This document shows, one piece after another, positions 51,187 through 59,490 of a stretch of DNA of 64,000 nucleotides; positions within the stretch are counted from its first letter, which is position 1, and every line of letters starts with the position of its first letter. Location of the stretch: positions 2,170,001-2,234,000 of the forward strand of contig NZ_CP097127.1 of assembly GCF_023330665.1 (NCBI RefSeq), written 5' to 3'. This DNA is from Conexibacter sp. S30A1 (GTDB taxonomy: Bacteria; Actinomycetota; Thermoleophilia; Solirubrobacterales; Solirubrobacteraceae). Below the pieces are notes generated by a model, which saw only the letters and a program-made list of their open reading frames with translations, made no database searches and was not told where the DNA came from. Both the position numbers and the translations under genes were made by a program.

Positions 51187-52137
51187 ATGACCGACGAGCC
51201 CTCCCACCCCGAGCTTGTGCTGGCGCTGGCCCGCCGCCTGCGTGAGGTAGTGCTGCCCGAGCTCGGCTCCCACGCGGGCCGGGCGATCGACCCGGACAGG
51301 CCCGGAGGCGCCGGCGGCGACCTCACCTTTGCGATCGACGCGACCGCCGAGGCGGCGCTCGCCGAGTTCGTCGCCGAACACGCGCCGTGGGCGGCGTTCT
51401 ACTCCGAGGACCGCGGGCTGGTCGCGCCCGGCGGCGGCGAGACGCATGTGCTGGTGGTGGACCCGATCGACGGCACCCGCCCGGCGATGGCGGGCCTCGA
51501 GTCGGCGTGCGTGGCGATCGCGCTGGCACCGCTCGAGGGCGCCGTGCGCATGTCCGACATCACCTGCGCCTGTGTGCTCGAGATCAAGACAGGCGACTGG
51601 TTTTTGGCCCGCCGCGGCGAGGGCGTGCGCTCCAGTCGCGCGATCAGCCTCTCGGCCAACACCGAGATCGACACCATGTTCTGGGCCTACGGCTTCCGCG
51701 GACGGCCCGCGCGCGCCACCACCGAGCTGCTCGCTGAGCTGATCGACGCCTCCTCGGTGACCGGCGGCACCTTCGAGCTCGGCTCACAGGCCTTCGCGAT
51801 GACACGCCTGGCAACCGGCCAGCTGGACGCCGTGATCGAGGTCGGCTCGCGCATGATCGACGAGGTCCCCGGCATGGAGCAGGAGTTCCGGCGAGTCGGC
51901 CGCGGACAGATCCTCAACAACTCACCCTACGACCTGGCGGCCCCGTGGCTGTGCCTGGTGGAAGCCGGGGGCGTGGCGAGCGACGGCTGGGGGCGCCCGC
52001 TCGACGACCGGCTGCTGCTCGGTGCCGGCCACGACTTCCAGATCTCCTCGATCTGCGCCGCCAACCCGAAGCTTCACGCGCAACTGGTGGACGCCGTGGA
52101 CGACGGGATCGGCCGCCTGCGGGCACTGGCAAGCTGA
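51187..52137 (+). CDS. Inositol monophosphatase-family enzyme
   Basis: A 316-aa protein of the IMPase/FBPase superfamily. The metal-binding motifs are readable: FYSEDRG (acidic loop), VVDPIDGTRPAMAG (the D-P-I-D-G-T signature), and the C-terminal YDLAAPWLCLVEAGGVASDG. Members hydrolyse inositol phosphates, fructose-1,6-bisphosphate or PAP; the substrate here cannot be told. ATG 51187 has AGGA six bases upstream. The next gene, trehalose-phosphate synthase, follows after 8 bp, so the two form an operon; a sugar-phosphate substrate fits this context. Confidence 0.87.
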   Translation: MTDEPSHPELVLALARRLREVVLPELGSHAGRAIDPDRPGGAGGDLTFAIDATAEAALAEFVAEHAPWAAFYSEDRGLVAPGGGETHVLVVDPIDGTRPAMAGLESACVAIALAPLEGAVRMSDITCACVLEIKTGDWFLARRGEGVRSSRAISLSANTEIDTMFWAYGFRGRPARATTELLAELIDASSVTGGTFELGSQAFAMTRLATGQLDAVIEVGSRMIDEVPGMEQEFRRVGRGQILNNSPYDLAAPWLCLVEAGGVASDGWGRPLDDRLLLGAGHDFQISSICAANPKLHAQLVDAVDDGIGRLRALAS

Positions 52138-52145
52138 GCGCTCGG

Positions 52146-53603
52146 ATGCAAGACCCGCTGATCCTTGTCTCGAACCGCGGCCCGGTCACCTTCCAGCCGG
52201 ACGGCAGCTCGCGGCGCGGCACCGGCGGCCTGGTCACCGCGCTGATGGGCCTGGCGCGCCACCGCGAGGTGACCTGGGTGGCCTCGGCGATGAGCGACGG
52301 TGACGTCGCCATGGCAGCCCGCCACGGTGGCCGCGCGTTCCCCGTTACCGGTGCCGAGGGCAGCCAGTACCGCGTCAAGCTCGTCGCCTCCGACCCCGAG
52401 GCCTACGACCGCTTCTACAACATCATCGCCAACCCGATGCTGTGGTTCATCCAGCACTACCTCTGGGACCAGTCAAACGCCCCTGACATCCGCCGCAACG
52501 AGACCGAGGCCTTTGAATTCGGCTACAACATCGTCAACGAGGACCTCGCCCGCGCCGTGGTCGAGGAGATCGAGGGCATCCGGCAGCCGGTCGTGATGAT
52601 CCACGACTACCACCTCTACACGCTGCCGGCGCTCATCCGCCGTGCCCGCCCCGACGCGTTCATGACCCATTTCGTCCACATCCCCTGGAGCCAGTCAGAC
52701 TCCTGGCGGGTGCTGCCGACGGTCATGCGCGAGGAGCTCTACCGGGGCATTCTCGCCAACGACATAGTCGGCTTCCACACAACCTCCTACCGGCGTAACT
52801 TCCTGCAGTGCTGCGAAGACCTGCTCGGGCTCGAGGTCGACCACAGCGCCGGCGTGGTCGCGCTCGACGGTCGCCGCGTCTGGGTGCGCGCCTACCCGCT
52901 GCCGATCGATGTGGGGGCCGTGCGCCGCGTCGCGGCGCGCCCACGCGTGGGCGAGTTCGAGCAGGAGCTCCTGCGCCGCCGCCGCGACCACGTGATCCTG
53001 CGCGTGGACCGCGCGGACCTCTCAAAGAACGTGCTGCGCGGCTTCACCGGCTTTGACCTGTTTCTCGAGCAGCACCCTGAGTTCCGTGAGCGCGTCACCT
53101 TCATCGCCCAGCTGATGCCCTCGCGCACCGATGTGGCGGAGTACCAGGAGTACCTCGAGCGCATCGAGGCGGTGGTGGCGCTGGTCAACCACCGCCACGG
53201 CTCGCCGGACTGGATGCCGATCCAGCTCAAGCTGCGCGACGATTTGGAGGAGGCGGTCGCCGCCTACAAGCACTACGACGTGCTGATGGTCAACGCGATG
53301 TTCGACGGCATGAACCTGGTTGCCAAGGAGGGTCCGATGGTCAACGAGCGCGCCGGCGTGTCGATCCTGTCGGAGAACACCGGCGCGCACGAGGAGCTCG
53401 GTGACTACGCGCTGTCGGTCAACCCGTTTGACGTGCAGGAGCTGGCCGACTCGATTCACGCGGCGCTGACGATGCCGGCGGCGGAGCGCGAGCGCCGGAT
53501 CGCGGGGCTCAGGGAGCGGATCACGGCCCGCAACCCGGGGGACTGGATCGACGAGCAGCTGCGCGACATCCGTGCCAAGGAGCGCGGCGCCAGCGGCGAG
53601 TAG
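52146..53603 (+). CDS. otsA: Trehalose-6-phosphate synthase-like glycosyltransferase (GT20)
   Basis: A 485-aa GT20 enzyme. It has SNRGPVTFQPDGSSRRGTGG (UDP/ADP-glucose loop), ANPMLWFIQHYLWD, VVMIHDYHLYTLP, THFVHIPWSQSDSWRVLPTV, VDRADLSKNVLRGFTGFD (in place of the usual R-x-D-Y-x-K-G) and NAMFDGMNLVAKEGPMVNE with the donor-binding residues. Length matches OtsA. It would make trehalose-6-phosphate or a related glucosyl sugar phosphate. The longest frame begins inside the IMPase gene; ATG 52146 is the right start. No OtsB phosphatase is adjacent; the IMPase-family protein could in principle substitute, which is inference. Confidence 0.88.
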   Translation: MQDPLILVSNRGPVTFQPDGSSRRGTGGLVTALMGLARHREVTWVASAMSDGDVAMAARHGGRAFPVTGAEGSQYRVKLVASDPEAYDRFYNIIANPMLWFIQHYLWDQSNAPDIRRNETEAFEFGYNIVNEDLARAVVEEIEGIRQPVVMIHDYHLYTLPALIRRARPDAFMTHFVHIPWSQSDSWRVLPTVMREELYRGILANDIVGFHTTSYRRNFLQCCEDLLGLEVDHSAGVVALDGRRVWVRAYPLPIDVGAVRRVAARPRVGEFEQELLRRRRDHVILRVDRADLSKNVLRGFTGFDLFLEQHPEFRERVTFIAQLMPSRTDVAEYQEYLERIEAVVALVNHRHGSPDWMPIQLKLRDDLEEAVAAYKHYDVLMVNAMFDGMNLVAKEGPMVNERAGVSILSENTGAHEELGDYALSVNPFDVQELADSIHAALTMPAAERERRIAGLRERITARNPGDWIDEQLRDIRAKERGASGE

Positions 53604-53636
53604 AGGGGCGCGGGCCAGCGGGCCAGCGCCGACGTG

Positions 53637-54605
53637 TCAGTGTGCGGCGAGCTTTGCGCGCTGGCGCTCGGGTGCGATCCGGATCACGTTCCAGGCCAGG
53701 CCGAGCTTCTCCATGACGGCGATGATCGCGGCGGAGATGTCGAGCTCCCACCACTTCAGCCCGTGCACGGCCGAGCGCGGGAAGGCGTGGTGGTTGTGAT
53801 GCCAGGACTCGCCCAGCGAGAATGGCGCAAGCCACCAGACGTTGGTGGAGCGGTCCTCGATGTCAAAGCGGCGGCGGCCGAAGATGTGACAGACCGAGTT
53901 GACCGACCAGGTGACGTGGTGCACGAAGAAGATGCGCACCAGACCACCCCAGATGAAGCCCTCAAGCGCCCCCTTGGCGGTGAAGCCCGCGAGCGCAAAG
54001 CCGGCCAGTGTGGGGATCAGCAGCGTGAGCGCAACCATCAGCGGGAACATGCGTCCGATGCGGCGCATCGCCCGGTCGTCGTAGAGGTCGGCGGCGTACT
54101 TCTTCCAGTCAGCCTGCCCCTGGGTCTCCATCAGCCAGCCGGCGTGCGCGTGCCAGAACCCGGCCAGGCCCTGACCGTGGCCGACGTGGGGGCTGTGCGG
54201 GTCGCCCTCGACGTCGGTGAACGCGTGGTGCTTGCGGTGATCTGCCACCCAGTCGAGCACCGAGCCCTCGACCGACAGCGAACCAAGAACCGCGAAGGTG
54301 CGCTCAAGCCACGGGTACGTCTGGAAGGCTCGGTGTGTGAGCAGGCGATGGAAACCCACGGTCACGCCCATCGCGGTCAGCAGATACATGGCGACCATGA
54401 TCGCGATGTCGGCCCAGTCGACCCAGTTGTTCCACAGCAGCACGATCGCCGCCACCACGCCGGCGAACGGGACCATGACACCGGCGAGATTTGCCAGCCG
54501 CTCGCGCTGGGTGATGGGTGGCGGAATGAAGTCCTCCGCGGACCGCGTGGGGGCGGTGCGGGGCTTGGCTGGCTGTCGCGCTGTGGTGCTCATGGTCTTG
54601 AGCAT
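53637..54605 (-). CDS. Acyl-CoA/acyl-lipid desaturase
   Basis: A 322-aa membrane-bound diiron desaturase. The three histidine boxes are HRLLTH (about residue 86), HRKHH (about 123) and HNHH (near 263), with GFHRLLTHRAFQT, ADHRKHHAFTDVEGDPHSPH and GESWHHNHHAFPRSA as context. Four hydrophobic helices are in the expected places. It would insert a double bond (delta-9 type) into membrane acyl chains, using reduced ferredoxin or rubredoxin. ATG 54605 is the first start, with another ATG four codons later. A perfect palindrome upstream suggests a dedicated repressor. Confidence 0.92.
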   Translation of the reverse strand: MLKTMSTTARQPAKPRTAPTRSAEDFIPPPITQRERLANLAGVMVPFAGVVAAIVLLWNNWVDWADIAIMVAMYLLTAMGVTVGFHRLLTHRAFQTYPWLERTFAVLGSLSVEGSVLDWVADHRKHHAFTDVEGDPHSPHVGHGQGLAGFWHAHAGWLMETQGQADWKKYAADLYDDRAMRRIGRMFPLMVALTLLIPTLAGFALAGFTAKGALEGFIWGGLVRIFFVHHVTWSVNSVCHIFGRRRFDIEDRSTNVWWLAPFSLGESWHHNHHAFPRSAVHGLKWWELDISAAIIAVMEKLGLAWNVIRIAPERQRAKLAAH

Positions 54606-54659
54606 TACATACTTATGAGATCAAATCTTGTCTAGCCAAGAGCACTGAGCCCGTGACTT

Positions 54660-54678
54660 TTCATACATTGTGTATGAA
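54660..54678. promoter_or_regulatory. Palindromic operator upstream of the desaturase gene
   Basis: TTCATACA-TTG-TGTATGAA (54660-54678) is a perfect 8-3-8 inverted repeat, 55 bp before the desaturase start and just after the livF stop. Its form resembles operators of TetR-type fatty-acid regulators. A weak promoter (TTGGCT, 18 bp, TAAGTA on the minus strand) lies between it and the gene. Confidence 0.6.
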
Positions 54679-54684
54679 TTGCGA

Positions 54685-55443
54685 CTACTCGATGCCGAAG
54701 TACGCCCGCGTCAGCGCCGCGTCGTCTCGCAGCTGCGCAACCGTGCCGTCAAAGCGGTTCCTGCCACCCTCGATCACCACCGCCCGCTGCGCTAGGTCCA
54801 GAAAGGCGGTGTTCTGCTCGGCGATCAGGAGCGCTGCGTCGCTGCGCTCGATCCTGCGCAGCACGTCAAGCACCTCCTGCACCGCAACCGGCGAGAGGCC
54901 CGAGGAGGGTTCGTCCATCACGATCAGACTGGGATCGCCCATCAGCACCTTCGCTACGCCCACGAGCTTGCGCTGGCCGCCCGACAGGCTCCCAGCAGAC
55001 CGTGACCTGAACTTGGCAAGCAGTGGAAAGCCTTCATAGGTGCGCTCGAGGTTTGCCTGCGCCTGCCTGCGGCCGAGCCGATAGGCGCCAAGCAGCAGGT
55101 TCTCGCGCACGCTCAGCTCGGGGAACACGCCGACCTCCGTCATGAAGCCGATGCCCTGCGCCACGCGGCGGTCGGTGCGCAGACCGCTGACATCCTCCCC
55201 CCGCAGCCTGATCGTGCCGCGCATCAGCGGCAGCAGGCCGAGCGCCACACGCAGAAGCGTGCTCTTGCCGGCGCCGTTGGCGCCGAGAATGACGACGTGC
55301 TCGCCCTCCCCAACCGACAGGTCGATGTCCCACAGGACCTGCATCGACCCGTAGCCGGCGCCAATCCCGCGCAGCTCAAGCAGCACCCCAGCCGCAGCCT
55401 CGGGCGCACCGGCCGCAGCCATGGTCTGCTCCGGATCAGCCAC
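54685..55443 (-). CDS. livF: Branched-chain amino acid ABC transporter, ATP-binding protein LivF (cluster 1)
   Basis: A 252-aa ABC ATPase. It has Walker A GANGAGKST, the Q-loop segment GFMTEVGVFPELSVREN (acid replacing Gln/Pro-usual), the signature LSGGQRKLVGVAK, and Walker B LIVMDEPSSGLSP with H-loop AEQN. The H-loop position holds Gln, as is usual for LivF (EQN). It partners LivG to power the LivH/LivM channel. It starts at GTG 55443, overlapping livG by 8 bp, and is the last gene of the livKHMGF operon on this strand. Confidence 0.9.
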   Translation of the reverse strand: MADPEQTMAAAGAPEAAAGVLLELRGIGAGYGSMQVLWDIDLSVGEGEHVVILGANGAGKSTLLRVALGLLPLMRGTIRLRGEDVSGLRTDRRVAQGIGFMTEVGVFPELSVRENLLLGAYRLGRRQAQANLERTYEGFPLLAKFRSRSAGSLSGGQRKLVGVAKVLMGDPSLIVMDEPSSGLSPVAVQEVLDVLRRIERSDAALLIAEQNTAFLDLAQRAVVIEGGRNRFDGTVAQLRDDAALTRAYFGIE

Positions 55444-56179
55444 CGATGAACACCTTGATCACCGCCGGGTCCGCGAGCGCCTCCGAGAGCCCGCCGGAGA
55501 AGATAACGGCCCCGGCGTTCAGCACCGTGACCCTGTCGGCCACCTGCTCAAGAAAGCCCATCAGGTGCTCGACGACGACCATCGTCATCCCCAGCTCGGC
55601 AACGAGCCTGCGCAGAATGACCGCGAGCTCGTCAAGCTCTGTCTTGGAGAGCCCGGCTCCGAGCTCGTCGACCAGCAGCACTCGTGGTCCGGTGACCAGC
55701 GCACGGGCCAGGTCCAGGCGCTTCTGGTCTGAGGCGGTGAGCTCGCCGGCCAGCCGCTCGGCGCGGCCGCCGAGCCCGACCAGCTCGAGGATCTCACCAT
55801 CCGAGAGCGTGCCGCCGTGGTGAGCGACCTCGAGGTTCTCGCGCGCGGTCAGAGCCGGGAACGGCTTGGGGATCTGGAAGGTCCGGTTGATCCCGCGCCG
55901 CGCAAGGCGAAATGGGGCCTTTCCCGAGACGTCATGGCCGTCCAGCAGGACGCGGCCACTGGTGGGCGCAAGCAGACCTGAGATCACGTTTATGACGGTC
56001 GTCTTGCCCGATCCGTTGGGACCGACGAGCCCCAGGACCTCGCCCTGCTTGACGCCCAGGCTGACGTCGTCGAGCGCCCGCAGCGGCCCGAACAGCTTCG
56101 TGACGCCTTCAACCTCGAGCAACGCGTTCGCCCGCGGCGCCTCGTTGCTCGGCGCCGCCGACGCCGACTCAGCGAACAT
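55436..56179 (-). CDS. livG: Branched-chain amino acid ABC transporter, ATP-binding protein LivG (cluster 1)
   Basis: A 247-aa ABC ATPase of LivG type. Motifs: Walker A GPNGSGKTT, INRTFQIPKPFPALTARENL (Q-loop), the signature region LTASDQKRLDLARAL (LSGGQ is replaced by LTASDQ, common in LivG), Walker B VLLVDELGAGLS, where Pro/Glu of the usual DEP is DEL, and VVVEHLMGFLEQVADRVTVL with the H-loop. It lies between livM and livF with overlaps on both sides (11 bp and 8 bp). ATG 56179 is the start. Confidence 0.9.
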   Translation of the reverse strand: MFAESASAAPSNEAPRANALLEVEGVTKLFGPLRALDDVSLGVKQGEVLGLVGPNGSGKTTVINVISGLLAPTSGRVLLDGHDVSGKAPFRLARRGINRTFQIPKPFPALTARENLEVAHHGGTLSDGEILELVGLGGRAERLAGELTASDQKRLDLARALVTGPRVLLVDELGAGLSKTELDELAVILRRLVAELGMTMVVVEHLMGFLEQVADRVTVLNAGAVIFSGGLSEALADPAVIKVFIGG

Positions 56180-57161
56180 CGCCGCCTCGCAGCGCCAGCC
56201 GCCGTCGCGCGCCGACCAGCACGGCGGCCAGGCCTCCCGGGAGGAAGAGAGCGATGATCACGATCACCACACCAAATATGAGCTGGAAGTACTGAGGGTC
56301 GCTGACACCGATGGCGTTGTAGACGTAGTACAGCACCACGGCGCCCACCACCGGGCCGAGCACAGTCCCAACTCCGCCGAACAGGGCAAAGACGATCGCG
56401 AACAGTGAGATCGTCGTGTCGAACACCGCGGTCGGATAGAACACCGAGATCGACCATGCGTAGACGCCGCCGGCCAGTCCGGCGAGCAGCGCGCTGAGCA
56501 GCCATGCCCCGGTGCGGGCCGCGACCACGTTGACACCGGCGTAGCCGGCGCTGACCTGATCGGCGCGAACGGCCCGCAGCTGCAGGCCCAGTCGCGAGCG
56601 GCGCAGGACGACAACCGCGAGCATCGCGACGGCGACGATCACCACAGCCATCCAGTAGCTGCCACCGGCGCTGAAGACCTTCGAGAGATCAGCCCCGTAG
56701 GGCCCGTTGGTGACGGACGTGAGCGCCGGGTTTGAGACAAGCGAGGACAGCGCCAGCGCTGCCGCCAGGCTGGCAATTGCGAAGTAGGCGCCGCGCAGGC
56801 GCAGCAGCGGGATCAGCACGACCGCGACAAGCACCGCGGCCACACCGCCGAGCACCGTCGCCTCGACGGCGTTCGCACCGAGGTGGGCGACCGCAATGTA
56901 GGTGCCGTAGGCGCCGGCCCCGAAGAAGCCGACGTAGCCGAACGGCAGGTAGCCGGTGAAGCCGTAGATGACGTTCACACCCTGCGCGAGGACTACGTAG
57001 ACCATGATGGTGACCAGCAACAACAGGTTTGAGTCGACCGTGCGCGCCAGCGCAAAAAGCACCGTCGGCACGAGCACGGCGGCCAGATCGGCGCCGCGCC
57101 TTCGCCATTGCCGCGCGCGAGTGGCCCGCTGGCCACTCGCGTCGGCGTCGCGCTCAGGCAT
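56169..57161 (-). CDS. livM: Branched-chain amino acid ABC transporter, permease LivM (cluster 1)
   Basis: A 330-aa inner-membrane permease with about nine hydrophobic helices. LivM-type landmarks are VLAQGVNVIYGFTGYLPFGY, FFGAGAYGTYIAV, LRLRGAYFAIASLAAA, GLQLRAVRADQVSAGYAGVN (the ATPase-contact EAA-like loop) and ALFGGVGTVLGPVVGAVVL. The N-terminus is Arg-rich. It forms the channel with LivH. ATG 57161 overlaps livH by 8 bp; its stop overlaps livG by 11 bp. Confidence 0.92.
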   Translation of the reverse strand: MPERDADASGQRATRARQWRRRGADLAAVLVPTVLFALARTVDSNLLLLVTIMVYVVLAQGVNVIYGFTGYLPFGYVGFFGAGAYGTYIAVAHLGANAVEATVLGGVAAVLVAVVLIPLLRLRGAYFAIASLAAALALSSLVSNPALTSVTNGPYGADLSKVFSAGGSYWMAVVIVAVAMLAVVVLRRSRLGLQLRAVRADQVSAGYAGVNVVAARTGAWLLSALLAGLAGGVYAWSISVFYPTAVFDTTISLFAIVFALFGGVGTVLGPVVGAVVLYYVYNAIGVSDPQYFQLIFGVVIVIIALFLPGGLAAVLVGARRRLALRGGDVR

Positions 57162-58029
57162 AGCGCACCCGCCTGCTGAGCAGGCCCTCTGGCTTGACCA
57201 GCATCACCGCGAGCAGCAGCACGTAGGGGACCATCCCAGCCCAGTTGGGCTCATAGCTCTGCGCGAACTGCTCGGCCAGGCCGAAGACAAGGCCGCCAGC
57301 AAGCGCTCCGGCGGGGTTGCCGAGCCCGCCGATCACGACAACCGCAAAGGCGGTGGTCGTCAGGTCAGTCCCCTGGCTGGGGGAGACACCGCCGTTGACA
57401 TAGATGCTGAGTGCCCCCGCCGACGCTGCCAGCGCCAGGGCGATGCCGAAGGAGAGGGCTGAGGTGCGGCCAACGTCGATGCCCGAGAGCATCGCATCGG
57501 CCCTGCTGCTCATGAGCGCGCGGGTCGCAAGACCCAGGCGGCTGCGGTAGAGGTAGAACATCACGAGCAGCGCCCCCGGCACCGCAACCGCGGCCGCCAC
57601 CGGGTAGTAGTTGGGGAAGCTCTGTCCGAATATCTGTACGGAGGCGTTTCCAACAGGTCCGGTCAGCAGCGTGTCCTGGTTGACACTGAAGCCGATCGTG
57701 GCCAGCGCCTCGATCACCTGCGAGACGCCGAAGAAGAGGATCAGCGAGAGCATCTCCGGATCCTTGGAGCGACCCAGGCTCGGAGCGACGAAACGGTAGA
57801 AGACCATGCCAATGGCGACCGCCAGCGGCACCGCGATCGGAATCGCAAACAGCGGATTGATGTGCGCCTGGGTGCTCAGCTCGTACGCCAGGTAGGAGCC
57901 GAGCACGATCACATCACCGTGAGCGATGTTCACGACTCGCAGCACGCCGAAGGCGAGGCTCAGGCCAAGCGCCGCGAAGCCGTAGAACAGTCCGATCAGG
58001 ACGCCTGCAATGAGTGCGTAGAGGACCAT
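57154..58029 (-). CDS. livH: Branched-chain amino acid ABC transporter, permease LivH (cluster 1)
   Basis: A 291-aa permease with about eight hydrophobic helices. It has the LivH pattern LIGLFYGFAALGLSLAFGVL, VVNIAHGDVIVLGSYLAYEL, RSRLGLATRALMSSRADAML (the ATPase-contact loop) and AFAVVVIGGLGNPAGALAGG. It pairs with LivM. Start ATG 58029, 27 bp after the substrate-binding protein gene, so it is in the same operon. Confidence 0.93.
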   Translation of the reverse strand: MVLYALIAGVLIGLFYGFAALGLSLAFGVLRVVNIAHGDVIVLGSYLAYELSTQAHINPLFAIPIAVPLAVAIGMVFYRFVAPSLGRSKDPEMLSLILFFGVSQVIEALATIGFSVNQDTLLTGPVGNASVQIFGQSFPNYYPVAAAVAVPGALLVMFYLYRSRLGLATRALMSSRADAMLSGIDVGRTSALSFGIALALAASAGALSIYVNGGVSPSQGTDLTTTAFAVVVIGGLGNPAGALAGGLVFGLAEQFAQSYEPNWAGMVPYVLLLAVMLVKPEGLLSRRVRYA

Positions 58030-58056
58030 TCAAACGGCTCCGCGGCGGGCTTCAGC

Positions 58057-59334
58057 TCAGCCCTTCGGGGCCGGGTACTTTGCCTTGGTGGTGGCCATGC
58101 TCGTCGGATAGACCACCTTGATCGTGGTGCCCCCATGGCTGGGGAAGACCTGGCCGACCGGCAGGAACTCGCCTTCCTGCGCGCCATCCTTGGTGATCTT
58201 GAACTGCCCGATCGCCGTGGTCAGCTTGCCGGACTCGTTGCCGATCGCCCGGCGCATCGCCAGCTGCGTGAAGCTGGACGCCTTGGCCAGCGCCTCCTGG
58301 GCGATCAGCGCCGTGCCGTATCCGGCCATCGCCGGATAGGTGACCGGGACGCTCGGGAAGCTGTGCTTGAAGGCCCGCGAGAACTGTGCGGTGTTGAGGC
58401 CGAGGTTGACCTTCGAGTACGGCACCAGCGGTGGTGTCGCGTACGTGTAGGTGTAGCCGAGGTTCTTGGTGCCGACCTCCTGCTGGAAGAGCTGCGGCAG
58501 CTGTCCCGGAAACACGGTGAACACCATGTTGAAGCGGTGCCCCGAGGTGGGGATCGTGTTCAGGAACGGTACGTCGTTGGTGTTGTAGCCGAACTCGATC
58601 ACGGCCTGTGGGTTGGTGGCGGCGATCGAGTCGATCAGCGTGCCGTAGGTCGTTGTGGTGGTGGCCGTCGACTGGTAGTAGACCGGCCTGATCCCGTGCG
58701 CCTTGAGTCCGTGGTCAAGCGTCGCCGCCTGCGCCGCGTCAAAGTCGTTGGCGTCGTAGAGGATGGCGATCTTCTTGATGTGCTTGGCGACCAGGAACTG
58801 CACCAGCGGCTGCGGCCAGAAGGCGGAGTTGCGGATGCCGGAGCCGACGATGTAGGGGTTGTTGGGCGTGAAGAAAACCGTGCCACTGGCAGTCGCGTCA
58901 AACAGCAGCTGGTGATGGTCCTGTGCGATCGAGACGGCGGGCGCGGTCAGCACCGAGCCGAAGTCCGGAATCATGATGTTGACGTGATTCTGGGTGATCA
59001 GCTGGCTGTACAGGGTCGCCGCGGTGGTCGGCGAACTCTGGTCGTTGTAGGCGACCAGCTTGACGTGGATCTTCTTGTGATAGGCCGCGACATAGACGCC
59101 GCCTGACTTGTTCATCTGATTGACCCAGAACTTGACGCCGTCGTACTGCGGCAGCGAGTCGGCGGCGTAGGCGCCGGAGGACGCGTAGAGCGTGCCGACC
59201 ACGATCTGCTTGGGCGCAGCGGCAGCCGAGGCGCGCGTGTGACCTGCCTGGGCCCCGGTGGCGAGGACAGCAACCGCACCGCCGGTCGCCGCGCAGACGC
59301 CAGCGAGGCCGAGAAGCCTTCGATGTACCTTCAT
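58057..59334 (-). CDS. livK: ABC transporter substrate-binding protein, LivK type (cluster 1)
   Basis: A 425-aa periplasmic-binding-like protein of the type I Leu/Ile/Val-binding fold. The first 30 residues form a signal peptide (RR then LLGLAGVCAATGGAVAVLAT, cut near AQA); no lipobox cysteine is present. The mature part has VVGTLYASSGAYAADSLPQY, AYNDQSSPTTAATLYSQLIT and FTVFPGQLPQLFQQEVGT. Ligand cannot be told. ATG 59334 follows a GGAGAGGG ribosome site. A promoter can be placed just upstream. A paralogue with a similar C-terminus begins at the right edge of the window. Confidence 0.9.
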   Translation of the reverse strand: MKVHRRLLGLAGVCAATGGAVAVLATGAQAGHTRASAAAAPKQIVVGTLYASSGAYAADSLPQYDGVKFWVNQMNKSGGVYVAAYHKKIHVKLVAYNDQSSPTTAATLYSQLITQNHVNIMIPDFGSVLTAPAVSIAQDHHQLLFDATASGTVFFTPNNPYIVGSGIRNSAFWPQPLVQFLVAKHIKKIAILYDANDFDAAQAATLDHGLKAHGIRPVYYQSTATTTTTYGTLIDSIAATNPQAVIEFGYNTNDVPFLNTIPTSGHRFNMVFTVFPGQLPQLFQQEVGTKNLGYTYTYATPPLVPYSKVNLGLNTAQFSRAFKHSFPSVPVTYPAMAGYGTALIAQEALAKASSFTQLAMRRAIGNESGKLTTAIGQFKITKDGAQEGEFLPVGQVFPSHGGTTIKVVYPTSMATTKAKYPAPKG

Positions 59335-59354
59335 GTCCCTCTCCTTACGTTTAC

Positions 59355-59383
59355 CTTATAGCGCCAGCTCACCGGCCGTGCAA
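59355..59383 (-). promoter_or_regulatory. Promoter of the livKHMGF operon
   Basis: On the minus strand TTGCAC (59383-59378) and TATAAG (59360-59355) are separated by exactly 17 bp, a good sigma-70 match, and the start point falls about 15 bases before livK. A hairpin CGGGCG-TTAT-CGCCCG (59385-59400) lies directly behind the -35 box. Confidence 0.7.
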
Positions 59384-59424
59384 GCGGGCGTTATCGCCCG
59401 AGGCCTCCGGCATGGCGCCTGTAT

Positions 59425-59449
59425 ACACCGTAACATGCCAATACGGCGT
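59425..59449. promoter_or_regulatory. Inverted repeat between livK and the GntR gene, probable regulator site
   Basis: ACACCGTA (59425-59432) and TACGGCGT (59442-59449) are inverted with one mismatch and a 9-bp gap. The site is in the 156-bp divergent region between livK and the FCD-type regulator, where the regulator would be expected to bind. Confidence 0.5.
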
Positions 59450-59490
59450 GTGCAAGTGAGATCCCGTCTACACTTGAGTACACTCGTTCG

